The notes: generated by a model from the sequence alone, not told the origin. Positions 37,901 through 51,700 are shown, counted from the stretch's first letter. The stretch is DNA of 64,000 bases from Callipepla californica brunnescens (GCA_023055505.1 JALIRH010000004.1:34539502-34603501); one strand, 5' to 3'. A program made the numbers and translations.

Positions 37901-40900
37901 GATGAAACTACAATCTGTCTCCTTCATAGGACAACTAAATTTGAGTCCAAATAAAATGAGTTTAAAGGACGAAAATAACATCAGTTAATTACAGTGTTTC
38001 TCAGCCGAATTTCCTTTGCAGAGTATGTATATAGTTAATAAATGGAAGAGAGTTTCACTAATATTAGCTCAGCTGCCCAGAGATGATGTTCATCTTTACC
38101 CTCTGTGATCAAAGACTGCTTCAGCTAATTTTTCTAGGCAACACTCCCTGCAATACCTCAAGTACCACAGCACAAAATAAGAGTAAAGTCATAATGAGAA
38201 ACAGAAAGTTCAAAGTGGGAATAGCTTTAGGGAGTATATGTATGCTTACCTTGAAGACACATTCCCTGCATGGAAAGTTTGAGTACGACAAAGCTTTCAA
38301 ACAAACCAAAGACAGTGATTATATCTTTATCAAGAGGAGTGTTACACTGAAACTATTTAAAGAGGTTCTTCCCGAAGTTTTTAGAAGAACAGAATCGCTC
38401 TCCAGGCCTATCTTATATTTAGTAATTTCTGCTACTGTAGAAGTGACAAAACTCTCAGCTCTTTTCCCCTCACCTCCAACAACAGTCTGTCTACTGCTGT
38501 ACCCCTATGGTTCACATACATGAAGTTCATATGTCGACGAATTGGTGCAGCTTAATTAAGCAAGAACTATGACAGCCTCAGCAATGGCTCTTTGGAGCTC
38601 AGTGTTCAGATGCCTGGATTGGAAATATCTTTGAGCAGTGCCACTTGTTGACACCAACATTAGATTTTCTGAAGATTTTGGCTGTTAGTGCTTTCATGAA
38701 CTATCAAACTCCTTACACCAGTGTTTCAAAGGGAAATATGATGAGAAATGTCTTTTGAAACTCTGTGTGAGGCATTCATATCTCAAAAATTCATACTCTT
38801 GAAAAATCAGTGGCAAGAACATCACAAAGACATCTCCCAGAGATCAAAATGGATTAAAACAGCTTTTTAATAAACCTCAGCACTCCACAAGTTTTGGCTG
38901 CGTAACTCCTGCAGTCTTGGAAGAGATTCTTCTGTCACTCAACTAACTACATATGAGAGACTGGCTTCAGGCCTGTGCTCTTGTTTTCATTCATTAACTT
39001 TTAATTAAAAAAAAAATAAATAATCTGCGATGAAGAAGTAGAGAAAGTAAACCCAGAAAACTCCAGTATGTTAATCTTTCAATTTTTGGGAACTGAAATA
39101 TTCTATGATGGAGGTATGATAAAGGCTGAACAGTTTGGAATACAGCAGAGATGGAAAAATGAAATTCCTTTGATTTTTTTTTCCCCTTCATTAAGAAGTA
39201 CAATGTATTTTTTCTTATTTGCTATTATGTATTTGTATTGTCAAAATAAAAAATGCAGAAATTCAGAAACTGAGTCTGAAGAAATCTCATAAACAATTCT
39301 TCCACAAACACCTCACACTTTCTCAACATCTCAGAACACATTCGGTTTTGACTTGCTGGATTTCCTGCTTGTCATTTTCAGAAACTGTACACTGGGGGCT
39401 ACAGTAAAAAAAAAAAAAACCAAAACAGAAAAAATACCTAGAAGTTCTTCGAAGGCCTTTGAAACATAAAGCAGTAACAGAGCCGAAAATCGGTTATGAA
39501 TTCAGCTCACAACCTATGTACACTGTTATTTAATAAATAATTCTTGACACTTTATCAGTAATTTTCATCCACAGATCTCAAATGCTTCATGAAAGTTAAT
39601 GGCATTCTTCCCTTTATAGAGAGATGATGCAAAAGCTTAGTATGAGCTGGTGTGCTCAGAGTTGTTCTCTGGGCTTCAGTAAGATTACACACTTATTATT
39701 AAGAAGTCCTAGTAGGACTGAGACTTGATATATTTATGGCAGTGCACATTTGCCAGAGGTCGTGTAGCAACATGGCTGGGTAAATATTTATAACTAGGCA
39801 TTAAAAAAAGGCATAAAAAGGCATTTAGAAATTCCCTACAATTTATTTTAAATTTTACCACTGCCAGTTATAGACTCAGTAAAATTAAACTCGTGCTTCA
39901 TTTGAGACCGCAACACTGCGGTGATTTTTGTAAGAGTCACAGTGAGAGCAGTAAACCAGGAGTGAATATTTCTGCTAAATGAAATGCAAAATAAAATAAG
40001 CCTACAAAATTATAAACAAGCTTTCATTTTAATACATTCAAATACACTTCCGAGGCTTTCCAAATCTGTGATTTCAAAGTCAGTAGTAATCTTCCACAAG
40101 ATAAATGACTTAATAAATTACATTTTTTTTTTTACATTAAAATTTACCTTGAGACATAATATTATAGAAGCCATGGAAACAGATAGAAAAAGTAAGTGTT
40201 CTGAACACTGTTTTGTTTTTTTTTTTTCTTGAAAAAAAGATAGGAATGAGTGATCTCTACCTTCTGCATTTTTTTTTTCAGAAAAAAAGATTTAAAACTT
40301 GCTTCTACTTTCAGTCAATGGAAGATCTAGAAGTCTCCATGATGGAAGCTTGTTTTTAATTTCTGAAGAGATTCTGGGTCCTAGTTAGCTGGGATTTTGT
40401 AAAGACAGCTGCACAAAAATTACTTGTATTGTGGGTTAAAGATAGAACATGAAAGCAATATTGTGTGGCAAACAAGGATGGAATTCCAAGGAGTTTTGGG
40501 AAGACAAACAACCTTGTTAAAGTAATAGTGTTCCGACATTTTCATCAGCCATCCACATTATCCTTTCAAGAAAACATAAAACAAAATAAAACAAACAAAA
40601 ATAAGTATTTCCCTTAAGTATCTTTCTACTTAGGAATGATCTAATTTTAAAAAAGTCCCTTCGGTATCATCTCTACCATAACACATTCCCTGCTGCTAAC
40701 ACCTGTAGCCATATTCAGTCAAAATAACAGAACAACCCAGACTAACACATGAGAATTCTAAGAAATGGCAGAAGGTTTCTTGCAGCTTGTCCATATCCCA
40801 TGAAAATATGTGCGAGGACAGCACAGTTCAGACAGCAAGGCAGGAAAGGATAAACAGAAGAATGGTTATCAGCTGTACTGCCAGTAGCTTGTTTGCTTGA

Positions 40901-41004
40901 TGTTTACTACATTTAACATTTAGAGTTTGCTCATTCTCCAGGGCTCAGTTGACTGCTTCAGAAATGAAACTTTATATCACTGTTTCACATGATGCTCTCT
41001 GGGT
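34991..41004. other. Intergenic DNA downstream of STON2, no gene recognised
   Basis: 6 kb of mostly unique A/T-rich sequence with the GGAC/GGAT patch near 37350 and several A-runs. Longer STON2 3' UTR forms could extend into it. No protein or RNA gene was recognised. Confidence 0.65.
37321..37382 (+). repeat. Purine-rich GGAC/GGAT tetranucleotide patch
   Basis: A GGGAGGGAGAG run is followed by GGACGGACGGGC, repeated as GGACGGACGG, and then GGATGGATGGG. It is a low-complexity, imperfect array. The open frame across it is chance. Confidence 0.7.
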
Positions 41005-41453
41005 TTTATTTGGCAGTTCAGAAGGAAATGAATCTGCTGATGACCAAACCAAGCAACAAGAAAAATGCCTAATGCAGGAGGGCAAGACTGTGAGATGAAG
41101 ACTGCTTTCAGATTTGGCTGCGATGGTGGCATGTTCAGTGCAGTACCCAGATGGTGAAGAAGCAAAAAAGGCAGGCTTGACTGTAAAGAGACTCATTCTG
41201 TCAATACACCAAATGTTTTGGTGATAAATACTTAAACTGTTCCAGCAAAAGTCCATGGGTCCACTCCAAACAAATTATTGGTGACCTTCTTCTCAAAGTA
41301 CAGATAATTACAGGAAAAAATAATACTCTTCAAAGCATTATTTTAGAAGTAATACTCCATACATTTAAAAGAAAAATGCCAAAATCTGGAAGTCCTTTCT
41401 TCTAAGTCTGTTAGTTTGACCACACTTCTTGGGACTTGAACACTGATCTTCAT
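41005..41453 (-). other. STON2: STON2 3' untranslated region, candidate short form
   Basis: Follows the TGA at 41454. An AATAAA on the minus strand (plus strand TTTATT at 41005-41010) lies about 445 bp downstream and could end a short transcript. The human gene also has longer 3' ends, so this site may not be the main one. Confidence 0.4.
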
Positions 41454-41537
41454 TCACTGTATGACACATTCACTGAGATTTGCAGTATCTTCTCCCTTCA
41501 GATCCTCGCTCAAGCTTTTTTTCTGCTCTATTTCTAC
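41454..41537 (-). CDS. STON2: STON2 terminal coding exon
   Basis: 27 codons and TGA. It begins VEIEQKKSL and ends SECVIQ, comparable to the human form that begins VEIEQKKSL and ends with a related CxIQ. The acceptor tttcctctaccag lies just above 41537. It is short, has no Met and is recognisable only by continuity with the upstream exon in phase 0. The tail lies outside the folded mu-homology domain and is charged. Confidence 0.93.
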   Translation of the reverse strand, partial: VEIEQKKSLSEDLKGEDTANLSECVIQ

Positions 41538-44500
41538 CTGGTAGAGGAAAAACAGAACATTGATAATGAGAAAGGGAAAGGATAGTAAGGAAGATCAAAT
41601 ATAATCTCTGGGGAATTTCAGATATTACTAAAAACATAATAACATTTCACATTGGAATTATTTGTCCTGAGAATCTTTTCAGTATCTCTAATCATTGTTC
41701 TAAAAGAAGGCAGGTAGAATGCCTACTTCTCTGCTGAGCAATCATCTACCATGCAAGTCTGGCATACTGAGATTCTTGGCAGGTATACACATTGTGTATT
41801 TTCCCATCTGTTCATCTCCTTAGGGTAGGCAGGAAAAAAACAATATTTAAGCGCAGAAGCAATGTGATCTTTTTGTCTGCTGTAGTACTCCCACTGTAAA
41901 ACACCCACTGCAGAAAAAGTCCCTGTTCACATTCCTAGTTTATCAGCTTCTCCCCAGGAACTGGTTGTACGCATGCTTTTCCTCAAAGCCACTGTAACCA
42001 ATGTTAGTCAGAGCCTGACAAGAATCAAATTCCCATTTGTTTGCCCAGACTTTTCAAGACAATGAAGTACGCAAAGTCACCATGGTGACTGACAAATGCT
42101 CATTTTTACCTTGTAACTGTAGTGCGCTGAATAGTTGACCCACTTTCTTACATCAGTCTTGTCCTCAACAGAGATGGACCGAACAGTGGCTTTGGATGCA
42201 GAAGTAGTGGGCATGTCGAATTCCACATCTACATGTCGGACAAAGCTGGAAGGCACTTCCCGGTCAGAGCCAAGCTCTAGGTGACAGAAGAAGCAGTGCG
42301 GATGGCCAGAAGCTGGAACAAGAGAGCAAAGAGACACGGAAGTTGTCTTGCTTTGCTTTACTCAGAGTAAATAAATTAAATGAACTGCCACAAACTGACT
42401 GCCAATCAGACAATTTGCTTTCAGCGGGTGAAAACTCAAGATGTAAATCGAGCTCCATAGGTAAGGATATTTTCCCACTTCTTAATACCTCACTCTATAT
42501 AACGTGCTAAGAACACTGTGGCAGATCCTTCTAAAATATCATGCATTGATATTAAGTAAAGGTACATTTGGCAGATATTTCATGGTTATTTTTGAAATTG
42601 TTATTCCCATTTATTGTGAAAGCAAATATACTGGATAACATTAACTTTGCTGGGTTTGTGTGCGTCTTGGAACTAACAACTTATTCCTCATTCTAACCCC
42701 CCACGAGATGGCCAATTATTAAAGATGGAAAGATGAGAAACACATCATATTTAGGTCTGTCATCAGCAACTGATAACTTTTGCTATTATATTCTTCCCTT
42801 TGTTTCGCTGGACAGCAGAGATGTTTAAAAAAATGAAGTAGCAACTGCTGGTTGAGTTAGGTCTGTTTTACTTCTGACTGCCGCCAACTCCCTAAGCTCT
42901 TGAGCAAGCCATTTAAGTTCCATGCCTCACTTTATCTATCTGCAGAATAAGGATTCACAGCCACTTTGGGATTTCTGATCGAGGGGATCCCATTATAATA
43001 TTGTTTTGTAAAAACAAAACAAAACAAATAAAGAAAAAAAATGCCAACCTCAATAAAAAAGACAAATAATATTCCCCTCCATGCAAAGCATGGCAGCCCT
43101 ACTCCTGGTAACTGCTGGATACGGCCTAGACTGCATTTTCTCCTAACTTCATTTTCTAGAGTGACTGAACAACTTGGGCTGAAATTCAATTTAAAAATTT
43201 CCCCAAACTGAGCATAAAATACTTCAGCCCACATTACTAACCTGTAGAGGAACTGGACACAAGGCTCTGAAGTGCAAAATGTTCAGGCACCTTAATAAGA
43301 GACCTCTCTATCTATCCTACTTACACCACAGGAAAGCTCATCAAGGCAGAGAGCCTTCCGAAAAGCCTACAGCTGTAGTTTAGAGTTAGAAGCAACCCGA
43401 TCCCATGAAATATTTACCTCTGCTGATTAATTCAAATAGCAATATCTGAATTTAAATTCACTTACCAATGGAATTTTTTAATAATCTAATTTCTTTCAGT
43501 AGGAATACCAACTAACAGAAAAGACCACGCACAATGATCAAACATAGAAGTCATTAATGTAAATCAGATTAGCATGATAGACAACCAAGTGGACAGATTA
43601 TGAGAGCAACTCCTCCACCAAAGTTACAGAAAACATACTTAGTACATCAGTGTTCATTAGTAACCTGAGGCACACAATAGACAACTGTGGTGCACCTTCT
43701 GCGTGCTCAGCAGGCTCATTCAGAGCTCCCTCTGTAACAGGCAGATGCACTTTTCTAATAAAATCAGGAGGAAATCACCAGACTGATTTTCTTCTGAACC
43801 TCCTGCTTCCTTGAGCTACTATAGCATTCCATTCAGACAATCACGGACCTCCTAATGTAATTCATAGAGACACCTGGGTTACTGAGATTGGAGAGAATCT
43901 GTTCTAAATTCCCTGGAAGTCCGAGCATGTTTACATTACAGGATTTAATTTACTGCAGGCAGCATAGTGGGGACCCTCAACCAAACCGGGCCCAAGTTGA
44001 ACATCCAGATCCAGGTGCCGCACAGAGGCTGCAGGCCTGCTCCATTCCAGGACTGTTTTCCCACGACTCATGTTTTCCTAACACTCTGCTGGTGGATTAA
44101 TTAAAAACTGAAACACTTGGAGCCCAGAAACTGCAGGGCGTTTCTTTGTCAAATGCTGTGATTGTTAGCTGTGAGTAAGAGAAAGGCAGTAGCATTTACC
44201 AAGTTACGTTATAAATGATTTCAGCAATCTGCTCAGTGAAATGCAGTCCACATTTGTCTTCTAGGTCAAATGATAGCCAGAGTACACACAGTCCTGCATT
44301 TGTCACAGGCTTTTCGACTTCTAGTCAGAAGCAGACGCTCTGGCTACAGAATAATACAGACAGTGCTGATAACAAGTTCTTACAGCAAGAGTGAAAAGGG
44401 CCCCATCCCATGAGGAAGCACTAAGAGAAAACGTTTAGGTAAGGTGGTGAAACCACTGAGATAACCCTTACCAAGCTGTGCTGCAGTTGGTATACAGGCA

Positions 44501-47500
44501 GTGAGCACAGGACAGACCCCACTCTGCACCCACAGTTCTCAGAGCTGGCACTCAGGGCAGGGCACTGGGGGTCCCACAAGCTTCACACCTAACACAGGCT
44601 GGAAATGGGCACTGTGGCTGCCCTCCGTTGTCCCCTCACTGCCTCACTTAATCTCTGGAGTTCCAGGCACCAGGGCAGTTCGTCAGTGGACCAGACACCT
44701 AGAGAGACACAGAGTGCTGCCGGGGCTGATCTGCAGGTGCTGTGCTAAGGGAGCACTGAGTGTGAGTTCAAGGCACGTTCTGGTACTTAGAGCATGAGAA
44801 CAATGTCATTTATAGACTGCTGTACCTGAGAGGAGTTGAGCTACTGCATAAACTTCTGGGTAGGGCTGGATACTACCAAGCATGCACAAGGCTGGGAGCA
44901 AACTATGCATTCTTATTATGTGATCAGAAGCATATGTGGTCCATCAGGCAAACCTAAGAAGGAACAGGAATAAACTCCCCTAGTTCTCCCTTATAAATTG
45001 ATGCTCGAGTGGTTCCATGTACACCCTTCTTTGTTTGCCACAGACTTTGAGTACGGAAAGCCATAGAACGAGTACTGTCAAGAAATATAAACAGCCCTTG
45101 AGAGGCAAGGTTAGAATTAAGCTACACTTAGTCTATCCTGTCATCACTTTGGGATTCCCTCCCTCTCATATACCCTGTGTGTCCTTGCCAAGGCAGCGCT
45201 TGCAAGGCCCTTCCTTTCCCTGAAATTACATCTGGCCTGACCGGAGAGGTGAGGACACTCTCTTCCTTTCAGGATGTAAACAAATACTAGAGCCCTTCGT
45301 TCCGCACCCTGACGCTGATGGATAGGTGCTCCGTGGCAGGGCTCCAGCAGCAGTGCTCACTGTGATTCATTTCCCCCTGACAAAGGGCATGTGTAATGAA
45401 GCCTCACACTGGGAGGGACAAGATAGAGGAAACAAGAGCCAGAGATAAACATCTCCCTTGCAGCTGCAGTAAGCTGCATCACCTTGCAGCAGACACCACC
45501 ACCAGGAGTTCTACCTCTTCTGGTTTGCTACAGGCATCTTCTGTGGTTGCGTTGAAGTCTGAGGGCTTACATTTTCCCAGCTGTAACATCTACATGGTGT
45601 AGTGAGATCTGTGGAGAGGAGATGCCACAGAAGGCCCAGTTTCACAGCACCTCATTCCCAGAGCTTATACAGATGGCATAGTGAGATTTTCCTCACAAGC
45701 AAGTTGTTGCTCACATACAGCATGAGGTTAATTTTTCATTGCAATATTTCATGAGTTCCCAAGCTCTCACTCTTCTTATGTTCTCACTACAGAAAACATA
45801 GAGTCCTCACTTTCGCCAGCGATATCCCTCCAAATTTGTAGCCTATGATGTAACCTGGTGTCTCTGGACTGAAATGTGATCCAAAAGCTTAGAAGACCTG
45901 GATCAATGTTTTGCTAACATTGCAGCTTAAACATGGGATAAAGAATTGTACTTAAAAAGTGACAGATCTGGTCCGATTATAAACTTTTTTTTTCAGGAAA
46001 CACCAAACACATAAACCCACTCAGTCACCCAGCTGCACTACTGCAGCATCAATACTAAAAAATATGCCTACTTTGTAGGAAGTCTAGATGAGAAAAGTCA
46101 AGAAGTAGAGTTCACTGTACATAAAAAACAAACCTGATTTATCTTAGTTCTATTGCCCAGGATGAAGGGCTGGAAGTGGAACAAATAGCAGTGATGGTCA
46201 AAGTGAACGTTAGTTTGCAAATATTATTTGAATATTTAATAATTAACAGTTTAGGAGAAATGCAAAGACTTGTGGATTTTACACTGGTATTTTCTCTTTG
46301 AGATTAAGCTGCATTTACCTGTCTGCACTGAAGAAGCATAGCCACAACTAGTAATTGCAAAACGTTTTTGTAATAGTTACACAATACCTTCTGTCCTCTT
46401 ACAACTTCCCATTCTAAACCCTAAGGATTAGTTGCAGTGTGTGTATCAAAATACATAGTACATATCACTGGCCAGTATGTTTGCGTGGCAATGGAAATGA
46501 ATAGAAATGAACGAAATACAAATCACATGTGCTAGAAGTAGAGCACATGACTTGTAATTTGGTCACGTAGCACAGTATCTTGCCTTTGGAAGCCACTTGA
46601 GACAGCCCTGCTTCCAATAACAGTGCTCAACATACAGAGATGTTTGATGCAGAAATCCCATAGTGTACTCGTAAAAGCTGAGAAAGAAGGCATACTTTCA
46701 CCTAGAAAACCCCAGCCTGTTTTTACCAGTTTTTACCCCAACCTGTTTTTAGCAACCAGTGTTGGCAGTATAATTAAAACTACTGCAATGAAGGGTCAGA
46801 TGAAGGCAGCATGTAAATATCTGATGTCCTTCGGTACATTGCAAAGGATAATTTTCCCTCACCATGTAAATGTGATATTCCCTGTCTTCCAAAATACATA
46901 ACTTCTTTTAAGTTTACTCCTGTAGAGACGGTACGCACAACTCACCTGAGTTTTTGTCAGGCAGTCGGTTTATTCTCCACACAATGGAATTAAAGGCATG
47001 CTCATATTTGGCAGTTCCCAAAGTAACTCTCATGACTGGCTCAGAACCAGACAGACTGGCTGATCCAAAAGTAGCCCCCTTGTTCACCTTGGCTTTCAAA
47101 GATTTCTCCCCCAGGACACTTTCCCGGCGGAAGTTCTTCACCCACTCGTTTGGCACTGGGTAGCGGATCATAACATTTTCACATGGGACCTGAGTTAAAG
47201 GGTCACGATTGGAAGAGAATGCAGTGGACATCATCAGCCAGCTCTGCACCTCCACCTCAGCACCACTGATGCTGGCTGCTGTCCTGAGTGTGAAAGGCAA
47301 AGTTTTCTCAGCAAAAACAGTTCTGAATCGCATCAGTTCAAATCGGCAAGCATCCAAGGGGTTGAACAGGATAATACGAGAGTTATTAAACATGTCTTCA
47401 TCCACACATGAATGGAACCGACAGCTGTATAATTTAATCCACTTCGTGGTAGTAGTGGGCATAATGTCTTGCCGTGCAACTATTTCATTCCCTTTGATCA

Positions 47501-48781
47501 GGATATCGTTAAGGCCCAGTCTGCATTCTGCCAGGCCTGAAAGGAAGCTGAGAACATATATATGGGTCAGCACACTGTGCTGGAGAATCACACTGTCTCC
47601 TTTGGCCAAGATGCCATGAAACTCATCCCTGACATCAACTGTGATTTCTTCCTCTTGATAGTTTAGTCCCACTGTGCTCAGATCTGTTGATGAGGCTGGC
47701 AAGTTCATCAGCGTGTCTTGCACAGCACTGATGAAGCTTAGGAAGTCCTGATAATCTGTAGTCCCAAGCTTGATGATTTGCTCTCTCTCTGCTGTATGAG
47801 CAATGGCTGGTTTTGGCTGATACTTCTTTTTCTCCTTGTAGGTTGTGCGATCCAACCTCACGCTGTGTATCCTTCCATTCTCATCAAAGTTCTGAAGTTT
47901 GCGCTCCGAAATCTCATGATTGATTTCAAGTTTGAATTCACGGAAGGGTTTCTCCAGTCCTTTCTCATAGAAAAGCTGTATATATCCACTATCAGTCAGT
48001 TTCACGTATATTGGTCCCCAGTGCCTGGATGACATAATATTCTTCTTCTCTGGGATTCTGAGCATCATTGGCCATCCATCCTTTGGCTGAGATGGTGCCA
48101 GGTTAAATAAAGTGGCATCTGGATCGTACGGCATTGTGGGGTCATCATCAGGCAAAGTAGGGCTGCTCACATTATCTGGGTCTCCAATTTGGAGTTGCTT
48201 CAGCTGCTCTACTGCATCTGCGTGGGTTACACTTTTGTGTGCCTCTTGGAAACTGATGGTATCAGGTTCATGGTGGAGAATAATAAGGGAGTCTCTTTGG
48301 CTTTTGCCTGGAACACTGGAGACAGAAGAGCTTTTGGAACGCCTGTCTCGTTCCTCAAAGAACGAGCTGAATGGATTGATGGGTGAGGGCTGGACATCTC
48401 GAAGAGACTCATCCAAGAAGGGATTAGTAGCACTCCACGGTGGTGTTTCAAGAGAAGGCAACTTGGATAAAGAGGAGAGATCCAGTTTTTGAATTTTGGA
48501 GAGGTCTCCCAGTGTGCTTTTGGGACGTTCCCTTTTCTTAAATGATGCAGTGAGGTTAAAGTTAACATCTGGAGCCTGTGTTTCTGGAGGTGAGGTGTCT
48601 GCTTTCAAAGGAGAAAGATTCTGTGGTGAACAACTGATTTCATTGTCATCAAAAGTCACCCAGCTGGGAAAGCGAACTGTGGTTGGGGCAGCAGAATGCC
48701 CATTCATGGAGGTGCTGTTCAGCTGCCAGTTGACAGCCTCCATATCTACCTCTTCATCTTCTTGGAAAGATGAGGAACTGT
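41454..48781 (-). CDS. STON2: STON2: stonin-2, C-terminal about 707 residues (three exons, 5' end outside)
   Basis: Partial joined CDS: 46946-48781, 42110-42312, 41454-41537. Stonin-2 is a cytosolic clathrin adaptor that links synaptotagmin to AP-2 and EH-domain proteins (Eps15, intersectin) during synaptic-vesicle endocytosis. Visible in order, numbering from the internal Met at 48743: WVTF at 28-31 (AP-2 ear type motif), NPF at 107-109 and 123-125 (EH-domain ligands), stonin homology domain about 225-355 (starts near DGWPMMLRIPEKKN), then a mu-homology domain from about 362 to the C-terminus with KYEHAFNSIVWRINRLPDKN. The linker-to-domain order and sequence match human STON2 closely, whereas STON1 differs throughout the linker. 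The first about 200 residues, with further WVxF motifs, must lie beyond 64000. Reading starts with the last two bases of an Asp codon (phase 1). Confidence 0.96.
41538..42109 (-). other. STON2: STON2 last intron
   Basis: 572 bp, GT-AG. If retained, the frame reads VKMSICQSPW and stops, which would give a short alternative C-terminus. No repeat was seen. Confidence 0.85.
42110..42312 (-). CDS. STON2: STON2 penultimate coding exon (end of the mu-homology domain)
   Basis: With the carried G it encodes ASGHPHCFFCHLELGSDREV and continues to VNYSAHYSYK (68 codons). The acceptor is ctcttgttccag and the donor AAGgtaaaa, phase 0 at the 3' end. Human STON2 has the same ASGHPHCFFCHLELGSDREV stretch and a VRSISVEDKTDVRKWVNYSA segment that is also here. 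Confidence 0.96.
42313..46945 (-). other. STON2: STON2 intron between the long exon and the penultimate exon
   Basis: 4.6 kb with an (AAAAC)-type run near 43013-43030. It is otherwise unique. The plus-strand open frame at 44501-44797 has no known domain. Confidence 0.85.
46946..48781 (-). CDS. STON2: STON2 long internal exon (linker, SHD, most of the mu-homology domain)
   Basis: 1836 bp, open throughout. The acceptor is tttttttaaag followed by ACAGTTCCTC, and the exon reads (D)SSSSFQEDEEVDMEAVNW, matching human DNSSSLQEDEEVEMEAISW. The internal Met at 48743 is therefore not the start of the protein. The donor is TCAGgtgagt at 46946/46945, phase 1, after LPDKNS. It carries WVTF, both NPF motifs (48425-48417 and 48377-48369), the stonin homology domain and most of the mu-homology domain. 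Confidence 0.96.
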
Positions 48782-51700
48782 CTTTAAAAAAAGAAGAGGG
48801 GAGGGGAGGAAATTTCAGCTAATTATTCTAAAGTTATCTAGTTCTCTGCACTAAAAGAAAAGCACAGTCTGCACAATAGCATCCTCAGGAAAGGCCTATT
48901 CACTAGATAGAAGAAACCTGGATAACATTCTGAAGAATATGGCAAGAATTAATAAAGATATTGATTCAGGTACTTTTAAATGGGCAGTTGAACACAGAAA
49001 AGAAATGCAGGAAGAAGTACAGAAGGAATTATAGCAACGGCTGTATCTCTTAGTCCTTATTCCAACATAATGACCTAATGAAAAAAGGTACCATAAAAGG
49101 TGTCTAGTTGGCATTTTTACCCTAGATGCGTTCAGCAGAGGTGCTTTGTAGCTTACACAGTGGGAAACTGTCTGCCAGTCCGTGGATGTCTCTGAAAAAT
49201 CTCTTGGAAAATCTGTGGTCTATGAATGTACTTGGATTTCTATGAATTTCCTTGGATAAGGAAAAATATATTTTTGGCTTGTATTTGGGAGCTGTCCTCA
49301 AACCTCTGCCAGGACAAGGCTCCCTTGGGCATTCTCCTTGTCTCAGACTTAGCCAAGATACTGCCCAGAAGCCAGCACTGTACGGTGCTATTTCAATCCC
49401 AGCTCTTTCTGGAGGAGATGGCTGCAGCAGTAATAAGGTGTTTTCCAAAATGAGCATCATTTTTTCAGCATGCAGAGATTACTAGGTTTTCTTTCCATTT
49501 TCTTCCCACTGTGCTGATGAATGAAAGTATTAAACTAAAATCTGTGGTTGCACCACAGGTTTGCCCTGCACATCATGCAGAAAGGCTAGCAACTGTGACT
49601 TCTGCTTCTGATAAATGTACAGATCATGGTTTACACAACTCATGGTTCTTCAGCAAAAGCAGAAAAGTGACTGTAAAATGTAGCACTTCAGCGTGGCTGT
49701 ACATCTCTGATGTGAACTTATTTTACAGTAACACAAAAACAAACTATTTAAGTCCATATTCAAATTGCCACCAGTTACCGAAATAGATGAATTTGATCTG
49801 TCTCAACTATAACAGACAATTAGAATTTTTTATCCCAGCTCAATTCAGAATATGAAATAACAAATACTCATGTTAGCCAAAGTCCTGACATTAGTTCATT
49901 ACAGTTCTGTGTATTACTTGATTTTCTGTGCCTCCCATCCCAGCTGTTTGGAAGTTCACCCAACTCTCTGATCTAATGATATAACAAATTATGCAAGTTC
50001 TACAGTTATTGTAATTGACAATTTTATATAAAGTGGAATGAAACCAGTTTATTTTTCAAGTCACTGCAATGACAAAGTAAAACAAGAAGATAGCTTTTAC
50101 GGACTACCCATTCATTAGAATGAAAGAACTCTTGGAAAAGAAGTGGCACTATCTCAGTTTCTCAGATTATCATCTCTGTCCTGTCCTTTCACTTCTACCT
50201 TTGCACAATGTCTACCTGCAGTCCCTGCTACTTGTTGCACCACTGGGTATAGCAGAGGGTCCTTTATACATTAGTTTTTCCACAACACTACAGATAGATT
50301 TGTGGGAGAAAAAAACCAAACATTATCATCCACAACCACATCCTTATGTCAGCTTCAGAGAACATTAAAAAAAAGATAAAACTCTAAGACAAATCTGATC
50401 CTCAAGTCCATACTAACACCTTCTATGCTGGCTCATTTTTTCCCAGTATTTTGGTCAGTAAGCATGTAATTCCCAGAAGCAAGGCAAAAGCAATGGAAAA
50501 ATGTAATAAGAAACTCTGCTTTTATTGCATTTCTGGGAAAACATTCTTCATTCCTTCTAGAACTTCTAATAGTCCTGTGATAAGGACTATTCCTTCTCTT
50601 ACGCCTCTTCTCTGCTTGCAGTTATAATTTTTTCTTTTCCTGTATTTTAGCTTTTGAATTGTAGAAACCAAACATACCTCCAAAAATGAAGCATTAACGC
50701 CTATGGCAAATTTTAGAGAGACAGATGAGCCAAACTCCTTTAGGATTTGTATAAAAACCAGACAGAATTCAGCCTACAAAATTTCTTTCTAAACTCAAGG
50801 CATGTATAAAATAAACTGTTTTCTTTTTTGTGTGTGTACGTTTGTTTGTTTTGACTGAGATACTTACAAATATAACCGAAGCATTAAATAAAGATGGTTT
50901 TGTAAATGTAAGCATTTGTGTAACTTTATTTTATAGAAAAATCAATAAAGCGTTATTTAAATTGATACAAAGAGAAATAAGCTTTCTTTCTCAAAGTAAA
51001 TTCAAAAGTACATTCTTCTCTTGACAAAGAACCATATGCTGAGTTTACAAATATTTGAAGATTATAGAGGTAGCTGTAGAAAGGCAGTTTATGATAATGC
51101 AGCTAAGCATTCAAAGAAAGTTCCTGAGAACTAGATGAAATAACAGGTATATCTCAAGAGAAATACTTCTGTTGAAAAAGAAATATCTCATGGTAGGAAA
51201 ATAGTGACAATGCTAGGGGATAGCTTAGTCAATAATGTGAAGTTTTTCTCACCTGGACTTTTGGTGAGTTCCTCAACATAGATGATAATGTTTAAAATGC
51301 AAGTGTCCTTCAACCTGGAAGCACCTTAATAGTTCTGGGAGAGGTCATTTAAGAAAACAGTTCCTTAGATGATACAGCTATGCTCATTGGTTTACTACTT
51401 TGCCTCTCTAAATGCTGTAAAAATTCCTTATTAAAAAATAAAATCAAGATGACTTGATGAACAGTCTCGCACCCAGAGAGTGGCTCCTGACTAAGGATGA
51501 TTCAATCTGAATTTAAAAAAAAAAAAAAAAAGGAAGAAGTGAGCAAAATAAAGAATGTGTTTTTCCCTTCTTGAATGACCATCTTTTCTTTCCTGAGCAA
51601 ATGACTTTGATAAGTGCTCATTTAGAATCATTAAAACATCTTTTATTTTCCTGACCTTGTCAAATTCTAATCTGAAAGGTTGCTCCAGCCTAGATACACA

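Noticed and set aside
44501..44797. 98-codon plus-strand frame in the STON2 intron
   Set aside because: GC-richer patch with no recognisable protein family or splice context; treated as chance.
46954..48492. Plus-strand frames of up to 136 codons opposite STON2
   Set aside because: They are antisense shadows of the long STON2 exon, whose minus-strand frame is clearly the conserved one.
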